From Siphonodentalium dalli (lineage: Eukaryota > Mollusca > Scaphopoda > Gadilida > Siphonodentaliidae), in the NCBI GenBank assembly GCA_032622095.1, contig CP136064.1, positions 274,065,614 to 274,129,613 on the forward strand: a stretch of 64,000 nt of DNA, written 5' to 3'. Below the pieces are notes generated by a model, which saw only the letters and a list, made by a program, of their open reading frames with translations, was not told the DNA's origin and made no database searches. Of this stretch, positions 54,236 to 64,000 are shown piece by piece (the first letter of the stretch is position 1; each line of letters starts with the position of its first letter). The translations under genes were made by a program, and so were the position numbers.

Positions 54236-55945
54236 GGTGATGTTTACACATAGCCGGTGAAGCCGTTACCCGGCGAACCCGTTAACCGGCGAAGGTTATA
54301 GGCAGAGTGTTTACACATCGCCGGCGAAGATACGCATATATTCACGTGTCTCCTTTACTTGTTAGTAGTTTTCGTTTTAGTTCTCACTGAACTGCAATAT
54401 GATAAACATCTTGTAAACATCTAGCCGCTTCATGTTAGAGGTATGGTTGGGCAGTATAGTAAAACGAAACTTTTTAGAAATGGAAATGCGAAATTATTAA
54501 TATCCAACTCAAACTTTCAGGTATTGCTATTGGTAATTTTAAAGATATTTAAACAACATTGTTAATGGTTTGTTTGAGTTCATAGACAGCATGTGAAGTG
54601 AGTGTCGCACCAAACGCATGGTCATTGTCAGTTTTGAGATCTTTTCGTCGCATACATCTACAAATTGGTGTCTAATCATTCGGATTGGATTTTATATTAT
54701 ATATATAAGTTTCAACATCGCGAATCAAATGTGACACATTTCCGTGTGTACATTATACAATAAAATATGTTTTTCATTTTACTTGGACATTCACCATGTC
54801 CATGCATGTAGGGCCGTGGCGATGGGGGTGTCTCATCCCAACTTTAATCAAAATATTCAAAAGCTGGAAATTCATACCCGACACGGCATTAGTTGGAAAT
54901 TTGACATCAGCAATATGTTGACAAAATTGGAAATCTTAAGGCTGGATGCTAGGATTTTGCAATATTCAGGGTTCAGATTAAAAACATTTCTCACACCTGG
55001 CCATAACCATGGTCGGTCGATAATATTATGTCTTGGTCCCGCCCCCGTTGTCAGTTAAACAGCTATCTAATTTAATTTAACTGAATCAAATCTGGGTTCA
55101 AGCTGCTTGACGTCAGACCACTAAACATGTTATGATTGGGCAATTTCCAGGAAATCGCTCAATACGGGGCCGTCGAGAGGATTATTGTGAGTGGAAAGTT
55201 AAATTAGAACCTACAAGTTCCCAACGTGGTGCGTAAATTGGTTTACGCGAACTTGTGAGTTTGGTGAGATTCAAGGTTTGGTGCAGTTGGAAATACCAAA
55301 GATGAACAGTCCAACACCACCAAATCAGGCCCTCCAGACCCGTCCCTGTGTATATGTCCACGGTGCACTCAGATTTAGATTATTGAACTAATTATCCATT
55401 AAGTTTGAATCCATTGAAACGTGCATGCCATCCTATTTCTTCCATATAGATATATGAACATACATGTACATGAACACGCACATTTAATTCCCTCGAATGC
55501 GCAACAAATGTACCATGCACATGCAGAGTACGCATGTACCATCATCAATTAGTATTTATAATAATAGCTTATAACCAAGGTGCGTGACCACCGACGGACA
55601 GCTGATCAGAGACAATCAAACTGGCACACTGACCAATATATACACAGGTGAAAAGCGGGCTGGTCTATCAGCGATTGCACAATAATATTGTTCGAGTTAA
55701 TTGTTGAAAGGAAATCACCCATGACGGCATGATCCCAGATAAACATCTAACTTAACCGCAGAGCGAATTAGAATCCATACGACAATAAGGTGATTGTACT
55801 AAATAATTTTATCCAAAAGTTGAAAACCGTATAGCTGAGTTTCCGGATAGCCGTAATTCTTATCCGGCGAAGTATAAACACTCCATTGTTATCGCTACCG
55901 GCTAAAGCGAATACGATCTTCGCCGGGTAATGTATAAACACCCCC
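54236..55945. mobile_element. 1.7-kb Harbinger-like element with TAA target duplication
   Basis: The left end GGTGATGTTTACACATAGCC and the right end (inverted) GGGGGTGTTTATACATTACC are followed inward by related CCGGCGAA blocks for about 95 bp. Each arm has two GTGTTTA-C repeats. TAA flanks both sides (54233-54235 and 55946-55948), as expected for PIF/Harbinger. A 104-codon plus frame (54744-55058) inside is not transposase-like. Nonautonomous. Confidence 0.65.
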
Positions 55946-55949
55946 TAAG

Positions 55950-56489
55950 AAACCGGTTTGGTAGCAGCATGAAAATGGGTCTTATATAAACTGTACGATA
56001 TAGTGATATACCGTATCTTTGAACTGGTGAGATGCGGTGCTAATACGTTGAAGATATGAGTGTTTCTTTATAGTATAATAATCGTTGCGAAATATCTGTC
56101 TACTTTATTATCACGAAGAGTTTTGAAAATTCCGGTAATGTAACTAGTATTATACCTCAACTTATACCTCAATTTATGCACCTCAGTTTATGTGGTACAT
56201 TCAATAATTAATCAGCATACCGAATGAAACTACCATGCACTATGCGGCGAAACATTACTTCGTGTGTTGTATTCCCGGAATTATTATTTTTAGCCCGACA
56301 GTTGGATGTTGGATAAGTAGAAAACCCACACTTTAAATCATTGGGGGTTTGACTTGCGATGCAGTGACTAATAAATCCTTCAGAATGATCTGTTTAAAGA
56401 TATATGTACATCTAAAGATATTTAACAACATACTTGTATATTACCAATACCAATTGATTACCAATACCAATTCCCATGTGATTATCCAG
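55950..56489. other. No gene recognised
   Basis: AT-rich sequence with short direct repeats ('cctcaacttatacctcaattt' in part; 'ccaataccaatt' twice at 56444-56471). Confidence 0.4.
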
Positions 56490-56636
56490 TATGTTGCTTT
56501 CTTGGTGGTATGGCTTGGAGTTGCGGCCGCTTTGACAGTCATTTCATGGCCGCGATTGTATTATTTTATGTCCATGTCACTCTATTCGGTCCCGTACTCC
56601 AAGTTCACACAAACAGCTACAACTGCGCAATTCTGA
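56490..56636 (+). CDS. Possible last exon with a transmembrane segment
   Basis: The acceptor atgtgattatccag| precedes 48 codons to TGA at 56634-56636. YVAFLVVWLGVAAALTVIS is a plausible membrane helix, followed by a short polar tail ending TTAQF. It is locally GC-richer. There is no partner exon or domain, and phase 0 does not match the phase-1 EGF exon directly, so a link to that gene would need an additional exon. May be fortuitous. Confidence 0.25.
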   Translation, partial: YVAFLVVWLGVAAALTVISWPRLYYFMSMSLYSVPYSKFTQTATTAQF

Positions 56637-56945
56637 TGCCACAATATAAGCGTATTACGACTTATTTCGAGAACTGATGTAATATAATATACAACAACGT
56701 TTGACGCCATCTTGGATAACAAAGTTTCCACAAAGCGGATTTTTGCGGAATTTGTATATGTTATTCCTGACGCTTTTCCAAAACCAATGTATTCCGGGTT
56801 GATTCCCAAATTAAGCTTCAACGACTACACTATAATAAGAATCCGACAATAAGAATGCACATGCGACGTGTAGTTTAGCTGATTTTAGTGCTAGAAATGT
56901 TTATAGTTATATGGTATTGGTCTCTGATTGCGATTGAAGACTCAC

Positions 56946-57237
56946 CTTTATACAGAACGCGGGCACCTGGATGCGGCTGTAGCTTCGGGGTTGGGTTTCT
57001 ACTCAAGTAGCAATTTTCTTCATCAGCAACGGTGCTGAAAAACGTGGCCGCTCTACATTCGAGTTTTGTTAAACACAACATCCCACATTCTACATCACCG
57101 GATACACGAGCTGCGGAAATTCTGGAGTCTATGTTCAAGTCAGCCATTCCTATTTGCACTTGGAACATCCCTGTAGACTTGAACCCTTTACTGAAACGAT
57201 TTGCTAACAAGAGTAGAAGTAGCATGACTACGAACAT
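56946..57237 (-). CDS. First exon: signal peptide and PAN/Apple-like domain
   Basis: From the ATG at 57237 the protein begins MFVVMLLLLLLANRFSKG, a clear signal peptide, then a segment with C51, C55, C61 and C76 in a PAN/Apple arrangement (DVECGMLC, LECRAATFF, ENCYLS). The exon ends at a strong donor, GTATAAAG|GTGAGT, in phase 1 after codon 97. PAN domains bind proteins or glycans in secreted proteins; signal peptide-PAN-C-type lectin architectures are common in lophotrochozoans. The lectin last exon at 30907-31145 is on the same strand and starts in phase 1, so both may form one gene of about 26 kb, but intermediate exons with the first half of the lectin domain were not found. A bare PAN protein is the alternative. 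Confidence 0.75.
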
Positions 57238-57738
57238 GATCCTGTTGTGTTTGTGTCAGGTTCTATTTTATTCTTAGAACGTTATCTGTTCAGAAATATA
57301 GTGTGTTGAAATCAGAACTCGTCTGTTTAAGTCCTACTGCCTGTGCAGTTTCTTCACACGGGGGCACAGCCCTGTAAATTATTGTCAATCGATTGTGTAT
57401 TTGGCGTTGATTAAACTACCAATGATGTACACCAGCACGAACACGATACTCCAAGCTCACTTAGCCTGAATGACTGCAGACACACGGAGAAGACAACAAT
57501 AGGGACTGCTGCTGCCTCAATAGATCATTCAGAGGCTCCGCCTTTCAGATACGTCATAATGAAATGACATTCAGCACGCGCACGGTATTCTAACCGCACC
57601 GCTTGAGTGACGTCGCACACACGGAGCAGACGACAAAAGTAATAGAAGTGTCGCATTAATCCCTATTAGTCCATGCACCCTCACTACTTAACTTCTTTGG
57701 TATTTTCATGCACCCTAATATGTACTGGTCAGGAAAAA
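57238..57738. promoter_or_regulatory. Head-to-head intergenic region, possible bidirectional promoter
   Basis: About 500 bp separate the minus-strand PAN start and the plus-strand signal-peptide ORF. It has no clear TATA box, a TGACGTC-type CRE word near 57608, and two related copies of 'cacacacggag-agac' near 57480 and 57617. GC content is higher than around it. Function is inferred from position. Confidence 0.35.
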
Positions 57739-57888
57739 ATGAAACAGCAAATATTTTGGATCCTAGTGTACATACTGGGTCAAAGTTCATCCTTTATCCA
57801 TCAACCACAGCCAGATGTCTATGGGATGAACTCCAATGTGACTGTAAGCTTTCCATACAAATTAGTGATAAATATCATAAATACATGA
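57739..57888 (+). CDS. Possible first exon: signal peptide, then unknown (Ig-like start?)
   Basis: ATG at 57739 (aaaaATGa) opens MKQQIFWILVYILGQSSS, a good signal peptide, followed by HQPQPDVYGMNSNVTVSFPY, which resembles the beginning of an Ig-like domain. The frame stops at 57888. A donor-like ACT|GTAAGC at 57844 would end the exon in phase 0 after 35 codons. It is on the opposite strand to the PAN exon and about 500 bp away. Without a second exon this remains a candidate. Confidence 0.35.
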   Translation: MKQQIFWILVYILGQSSSFIHQPQPDVYGMNSNVTVSFPYKLVINIINT

Positions 57889-57889
57889 A

Positions 57890-60240
57890 AACACATTTCA
57901 TAAACAAATAGTCCGCAAATAACAAATCGCGACCTGAGTTCCAATCTGTCCTAAGTACCGTAGTGGTACGAAATGTCCGTTGGGGAACCGTTGGAACCGG
58001 AATTAAATTCTCCACAAGATGGTCGCAAAACCGAAGCGATATCTTGAACAATAACGCCGTAAAACACGGTTATTCATTGTCCGAAGTACGCGAAAGTGAG
58101 TTGTGTTGAGAACTGACTTGTTCCGTTTGCTTTCATGCAAATTGGGGACTGGAACCATAGTGGTCTATAACACAAGTGGATATAATTTCTAAGTTCCATC
58201 TTGTTCTATTTCAGTATTGGCAATATCTGAATCATTCCGCGTATATATGAGTCTTCTTGACACATGGAACAGTATGGATCTAAAACATGACCAAAGCCGA
58301 TGTCTTATTATTACCACCTATATGTTATCAGATAACACTAGCACGAGACTATATAGTAACATAATTCACTGTCTTTTCTTCAGTGTATGGGATTTGGGAA
58401 GTGAAATATAAAAAGATTGATCCTACTTCATAATCTGTAATTTTCGAACATGTCTGATCAGCGACAATATGATTACAGATGAAATTATGGATGATACATC
58501 ATCAGCTGATCATACATAGACCCTGAAATATAAATAGGTCCTACTCTATAACACAAATAAACATATACATGCAAAATAAATAAAATACTACTCTACTGTT
58601 AATTAATAACTTAATGCTCCAGTATGGAGGCTTGCTATTTTATTCAAATATATTTAACTTGAATCAAACAGAAATAAACATTGATCAAATGAAGTTAAAT
58701 GAATAAAATGATAAAACATAAATGACAACACGTACACATACATACGAACTGAACTGAGATATATTTTGTAGGCTTACCAAGTCGGAATGATTTAGGTCCA
58801 TAGTATATTTGAAAGAATGTTTGAAGATTATTGAAACATCGAAGTCAACATCGAAGTCAGATATTCAGATTAACATGAGTGCATTTTAAACAAGATATGG
58901 AACAATACGTCCGCGTTGTTTACAATGTAAGAGAGAACTAATTGTGGCGGGAAAAATACTCAGTGCGTGCCTGAGTAGAAGTTAATTAGTGAGCTGTTAT
59001 TATTATTGGGCCAGTTTAGAATGGCGGGAATGTTGACAGGTAGAAATAGGCAAACAGGGGCGTGAGGGTGTGCATATGAATTATGTTATTTGTTTAGCAT
59101 GCAATACATGCACATGCATCATGCTTACATTAATTACAAAAGACATAATAATAATATGATATATTTATGTTATTTACCACCGTCACATTATCACATTTTA
59201 AGTAAAGGATAATGGATAGACGCACAAGTGGGTTTTAATCCCTTTAATGTGTGCATATATTTGGTAACGGAGTGCGTACACGCTCTAAACATATAACGGA
59301 CATTTCTCATTACATCTGATTACATCTGTATTTTCAGCATCGAAGAGTCACAAATTTCGATATCTGGCGTCGTAAATATCTTATTAAAATGTGATCATTA
59401 GTATTCAGCATTGAAAACGAAAACAGTAGTATAGTGACTGTAGTCAGGTCAGGTAGGATATCTTTAACGGTGCTTCTGGAATAATTATCTCAATAGGGGT
59501 CCGCACTAATAACATGGAAATTGACGTATATTTTCATCGGATCTTGGTCATTTAATTGTATACGGACTTCATATGTTTCAGAAATCCATAGCCAAGTTCA
59601 GTGCCGATTTTCTTCAGAATATATGAAACAATAAAGAGTATATCAATTCATGATATAGTCAAAAATGAAGTATGTAACTATGTTATATGTCAACGATTGA
59701 AAACAGCTGTAAAATTGCAACTAGTTTTTGCAAGAAATTTTAGAGTATCTAATATCCCGATATAGTTTCTTTATTCTGATATCAAATTATCATTAGTTCA
59801 AGTTAATAATAGAGTTCGTGGCTTGTGATTTTCAGCACTGTATTACCTCCAGATATACCTAGAACTATAAAATGGCTTGCCAGTACCGGTACCGGAACCG
59901 CGGTACTAGCAAAGTAAACATACCGGTACCGGCATGTTTGGTACCGGTGGTACTTTGAGAAGCCCGATTCCACCTAGATCATCATGTGATCGACCATACA
60001 TGGGGTGTGATGACCTGGTTGAATTAGGAGCGGTTTGATGGATAACTTCTGTCTTCGAGCTAGATTATACTTATGCTATTTAATAGCATGTTTCTAGCGT
60101 GGAGGGGTAGATATTCTTGAGACCCCACTACTCTTCAATTCACACCAAGTTCTCAGCTGTCATGTTCGGATATAAGAACCCATAGCCATAATATATGGTT
60201 TATTTTGTGTTTACTAGTATAATATAGTTATTTTCAGTAC
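57890..60240. other. No gene recognised
   Basis: Single-copy-looking AT-rich DNA. At 59886-59955 a cluster of GGTACC/CCGCGG words ('ccggaaccgcggtactag') resembles 48760-48800. Frames such as 58217-58411 lack motifs. Confidence 0.4.
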
Positions 60241-60960
60241 CTTTATATACCAATAGTGTGGATAACAATGCACACATATATATATATATGTATGTATATG
60301 TGTGTATATGTCTATTGATTCAACGGATTCAGTGGTTTTGTTCATTAGTCTATCAAATTTGCGGGGAAAACATGGCCACCAGCAATACACCCTGCCAAAT
60401 TTCAAATTTGAATCAATTGGCGCACCCTGCAACCAGCATTTATTGGAGAACTTTTTCTCATGTGGATATTTTTGGTCACCACTAGATGGGAGCCATTTTT
60501 TATCTCAAAATGTCCTTGTGACAACATCACTGCCAGCGGTGATCTTGAGTTTTACTATTTTTATGCTAAATAATTTGGTTGATCCTACAGACGACATCCC
60601 TTGTCCGATCGTCACCAGATTCCACAATGATCTTCTGGATAACCAGGATGAGAGTAATTTATTTTTTTCCGAATTTCGTTAAAAACATGACCACAGACAG
60701 CAATTTTGTATCTTACTCTTTGTATGACTGAATTCTTTAGCACCTCTACAGACCACATCCCTCATCTGATAGTCACCAAACTTCATATTGATCTTCGGGG
60801 TGACCACTAGATGGGAGCTATCGAATGATTTGAATTTCTTTGGAAAACATGGTCGCCAGCAGCCATTATCTATTTTGGTTTTTATATACATGTATATCTC
60901 TTCGTTCGGATAGCCAGTATTACTTGGGTAGTTCAACTTTCCACATTCCTGTCATTATTT
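60240..60960 (+). repeat. Diverged tandem dispersed repeat with (TA)n
   Basis: (TA/TG)n at 60277-60315, then related units with 'ggtcaccactagatgggagc' or 'ggtgaccactagatgggagc' near 60474 and 60801 and 'aaaacatgg-c-ccagcag-c' near 60366 and 60844. A 126-codon frame (60302-60682) covers this repeat and is not a gene. Confidence 0.6.
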
Positions 60961-61196
60961 GAAATATAAAAATTTACCTGATACATGTAGTCCAATGAAA
61001 ATTAACAAGCGTCCATAAATTAAATTTACCTATGATCCTATTATTCCTCACAATCACATGCACCCTTCAAAATTTTGTTTCGTCGTATCTAATATTAATG
61101 ACCCCTATGGTAATATTGATATAGATACATTTGTCAAACATTTCTTTGTGCAATATACAGGTATAAAGTTTGTAACTAAATCTAGAAATATATAAT

Positions 61197-61565
61197 ACTA
61201 GCTGATGTACTCGACTTCGTTCGGGCTATTTAGGGATTTCTTTGTGATCGCCTTCATCTGGGCAGTACCCGGTATATACAGCATCTGGACAAACTATTTT
61301 TCAATTGGTCCAGAAACATGCCTATACCAGCACGTTCGATGACATGATCGCACGTGAAATTGGACCCGTCCATATTGCTCCCGGGATCGAAGTAGTCCTA
61401 CACACAAATTTTAGTCGGATCGGTCAAGGTCCAGAAACATGCCTATGAGCGAGGTCAGGTTGACACGTTAAATACCAAATCCGAGTCGGATCGGTTGAGC
61501 AGTGTTCGAGTCTATAACACACATACATACATGCATTCATACACACATACATACAGACAGATATT
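61197..61565 (+). mobile_element. RTE/SINE-like retroposon with (ACAT)n tail
   Basis: It begins ACTAGCTGATGTACTCGACT then TCGTTCGGGC and ends with 'gagtcggatcggttgagcag', 'tgttcgagtctataac' and (ACAT)n (61519-61555). The word 'ggtccagaaacatgcctat' occurs twice, at about 61308 and 61428. Same family signature as 22760-23073 on the other strand. No ORF. Confidence 0.6.
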
Positions 61566-61569
61566 CCAA

Positions 61570-62235
61570 AATGTATAATCGATAGCTACAAGAATTTTAT
61601 GATAAATAGTTCACGGGCGACCTGATGCATTCATCTTAGTTTTCTTGTTATTCATTGGTAATTCGATGTACGTACACATGTACATAGAGAGCTTCGGCCT
61701 CTTACGTATATAGCTCGAACGGCTTCTTATTTATTAGCACAAATCAATGGTAATTGAATCTTCCCGGTATAGCAATGTGCAGGCTAAGATATAGGTATAC
61801 ATGGTATGTCATTGGATTTTCGGTGGGTTGTGTAATTACTCAATATCAACTTTGCTTCAACTTCAAAAAGACACGAATATATTATTACATCTGGCTAAGA
61901 GCGGAATTTGGAAGTTCTTATTTGTGCAAACACAGGTCCATGCATGCATAGCATGCCTGCACAGTTTCAGTTATGTGTCCCCTTTGAACATAACCAACAC
62001 CACGCGACTATAGACACTGTCTAAATTAAGGCAAAACATACCACTGAATAGTTAGTGCAATGTCATTCGATCATTAGTGGTATTTGCTTAGCAACCGTTG
62101 CTACCCATAAATGGGATATTTGGTTCACTATTCTGGTCGGGTATATCTAAAATTTCACGTTAGGGTATTACCTGTATCAAAAAACGCAATCACTGGGGTT
62201 GAATAACGATGCTATAAGCTATATTTACATTTTCC
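61570..62235. other. No gene recognised
   Basis: Frames of 65-70 codons at 61754-62013 carry no motif or splice support. No repeats noticed. Confidence 0.4.
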
Positions 62236-62239
62236 AGTC

Positions 62240-62615
62240 AATTCCGGCCTATTCTCCCATATATAAGCTCATATATCAGCATATATAACTTATTTTCAAA
62301 CACACGAAATAGGCCCATATAGGGATTAATTGAATCTGAATTAAGCTCTATATGAACCTAAATGGGACACATTCAAAACAGTCGTATACATATATGCTCA
62401 TATGGATACTATTTAATCTACTTTTTTCATCGACACGGCGTACCCGTTAAACGCTCTTTATAATGTGTTTTAACTGCGACCCGCGCCATTCAACGGAATA
62501 TGAGTATGGACGGGTATGAGCCCTAAAATAGCTTATTTCAGAATTAAATAAGTTCCATATGAACCTATGTGAATATTTAGGTCATATATGAACCTATTTG
62601 CATGAGGATATGTTG
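62240..62615 (+). repeat. Irregular short repeats of ATATGAACCTA
   Basis: 'atatgaacctaaatggg', 'atatgaacctatgtga' and 'atatgaacctatttgc' with 'catatataagctcatatat' variants occur over about 370 bp on either side of a single-copy part. Confidence 0.5.
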
Positions 62616-62939
62616 ACAGATTATGGCATCAACATTTAAAATTTAGCACTGACATTTGGTTGCTGGTCATCCATGTTTCGACGAAAATTGTTATCATTGT
62701 GACCCCGGTGATTTGGAGTAAGGCAATTACGTTACTGACACATTAGAGGCAACCACTTATAGTCAATGGCCTACAGTTACTGTCAGTGTTATCGTAAGTT
62801 TATGCCAATATAAACCCTATCCAATATAAATGTGTACCAATACACATCGGGATTTAAATACACGTACACCGTAAATACGTGCGACGTGTAGTCAATTAAT
62901 TGGTGCATGTTCGCGAATAAGAACATAAGAACTAAGATC

Positions 62940-63031
62940 ATGTCAGAAATCCTTACCAAATGTCCTTGTGGCAGTGGTATCTCAGCAGAGCGATGGGATA
63001 TTTCGAGAATATCAGCAATAACGCCCAGAGG
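62940..63031 (+). CDS. Doubtful first exon (MSEILTKCPCGSG)
   Basis: ATG at 62940 starts MSEILTKCPCGSGISAERWD, and the frame reaches CCCAGAGG|GTAAGT, a strong donor, after 92 nt (phase 2). CPCGSG is a short cysteine motif, not enough for a family. Support is the donor alone. Confidence 0.2.
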
Positions 63032-63039
63032 GTAAGTGC

Positions 63040-63683
63040 CTACTTTTGGTAGTTTCTACCATAATTCTGCCTGCGGATGGTCGTTTTCAAGGAGAAATAT
63101 TAGATATGGCAAGGACTGTGAGCAGAATAAAACAGAGTCATCGATATATTTTATGGATGATGCAAGTATAAATGGATTTTATCTTGTTTACGCCTAGTTT
63201 AGCAATACGCGGAATCAACGATCTGTTCTGGCGAAATCAAGATTATATTATCAAATACTTCAATCAGATATAAATTATTAATTATATTGAAAGTAACACA
63301 TAGAGCAGATCGTCGATATCTGATTACTCGTCAGATTAAAGCATTTTTCGTCATCGATGCAATAACTTATAGAATATAGAAGTCTGTTTGTTCAGAAATA
63401 AGGGTGTGTTTTTGACTTCGTTTCGATTGTTGTCATGACGCCATTGTTCGAAATCCATTAATATGCACTAAAAGTGAAACGCTATGCAATCAAGCGTTTG
63501 AAATTCAACATGAAGCATCAACAATTCATAGAAATGTCTAGACGTGTTCCAGATATTTTATGATGTGCAGACGTTAAACGTTCAATATTGTGTCACAAAT
63601 CACTGCAAACAAGTATATGAATTCAAGTATCTAATCTTCCCTTCAATTTGTCAAGCAGTTTGTGCGCCTAAGCAGTCGCAGCA
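63040..63683. other. No gene recognised
   Basis: AT-rich DNA without repeats or credible frames before the terminal dispersed repeat. Confidence 0.4.
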
Positions 63684-64000
63684 CTTTAGGTCTTGTGACA
63701 GATCGTCTGAGTTGATAGACATGCAAATAATTCACTGATTGGCTTGATGAACGGATGACAGTTATTTTCTAGCCATTGATATTCACATTAATATTTGAGA
63801 CAGCTGCTCGCTCTTTTTCCATACACACGATGATTCAGGCTTTAGTTAGACCAGGACAAGTTTATTTATTTCAGTTTTACATTTTTCGAAGCTCCTTTCC
63901 GAAGGGTGTCGGGTAGGAATATTTTCACCCCACCGTCCCATATGCAACATGTCATAGCTTAATATCATCTCAGCTGACGCCCATATGAGGTCCTTAACCG
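63684..64000 (+). repeat. Dispersed repeat, copy C (as at 15010-15735), cut by window end
   Basis: 'ctttaggtcttgtgacagat' to 'cccatatgaggtcc' is collinear with 15383-15735 and partly with 15010-15235, including 'tccgaagggtgtcggg' and 'catatgcaacatg'. It is 48 kb from the other copies and not inside a hAT-like element, so the repeat is a family in its own right. Confidence 0.8.

Noticed and set aside
54744-55058. 104-codon plus ORF as Harbinger transposase or Myb-like protein
   Set aside because: No DDE-region motifs or helix-turn-helix pattern; probably chance inside a nonautonomous element.
56582-56821. 79-codon minus ORF opposite the transmembrane candidate
   Set aside because: No motif; it overlaps the better plus-strand frame only in part and has no splice support.
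60302-60682. 126-codon plus ORF
   Set aside because: Covers a diverged tandem repeat whose second unit lacks the frame.
63031-63110. Spliced-leader RNA gene
   Set aside because: Only a donor and a weak U-rich site; no tandem copies in the window and no other donor-linked evidence. Left as a low-interest finding.

Overview
The window looks like nuclear DNA from a metazoan, probably a marine lophotrochozoan and most likely a mollusc. The evidence is AT-rich sequence without operons or bacterial gene density, isolated exons with GT/AG splice sites, and a LINE ending in an (AATC)n tail of a kind familiar from mollusc genomes. It also carries many foldback elements, MITEs and tandem arrays. The phylum call is inference, and no species can be named. 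Well over half of the 64 kb is recognisably repetitive.

Protein-coding host sequence is sparse. The best-supported pieces are an EGF-like exon (22327-22455, +, symmetric phase 1-1), the last exon of a C-type lectin domain (30907-31145, -, EPN motif, poly(A) signal below it) and a first exon with signal peptide and PAN/Apple-like cysteines (56946-57237, -, ending in phase 1). A likely signal-peptide exon (13920-13986, +, ending in phase 1) lies upstream of the EGF exon. Phase, order and strand permit two large genes: a plus-strand signal peptide-EGF gene, and a minus-strand PAN-lectin gene about 26 kb long whose intron would hold the satellite block. This is inference, and connecting exons were not found. 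A second signal-peptide ORF (57739-57888, +) is arranged head-to-head with the PAN exon. Four further unrecognised exon-like ORFs and one possible transmembrane exon are listed at low confidence.

Layout. 0-9.5 kb: two related copies of a dispersed repeat with a 42-bp minisatellite, one interrupted by a 5'-truncated LINE with RT domain. 9.2-12.7 kb: a decayed transposon-like gene fragment, a small foldback with 9-bp target duplication, 51-bp, 29-bp and 22-bp arrays, and a MITE. 12.8-16.8 kb: a signal-peptide exon, a hAT-like element and a hairpin-ended MITE. 17-23 kb: three tandem palindromic MITEs, diverged local duplications, the EGF exon and a retroposon. 23.4-27.5 kb: a 1165-bp element with perfect 73-bp terminal inverted repeats and 9-bp target duplications, then a TTAA-flanked Kolobok-like element. 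28-32.8 kb: microsatellites, a hairpin element, the lectin exon and a modular foldback with 100-bp perfect arms. 32.85-40.18 kb: three tandem arrays (49, 42 and 31 bp), the last about 140 units with a 620-bp higher-order repeat. 40-50 kb: duplications, a CCATGG-rich palindromic family, a second hairpin-ended MITE and a decayed LINE ORF1 with (AATC)n tail. 50-64 kb: mostly single-copy DNA with two Harbinger-like elements, the PAN exon and dispersed repeats.
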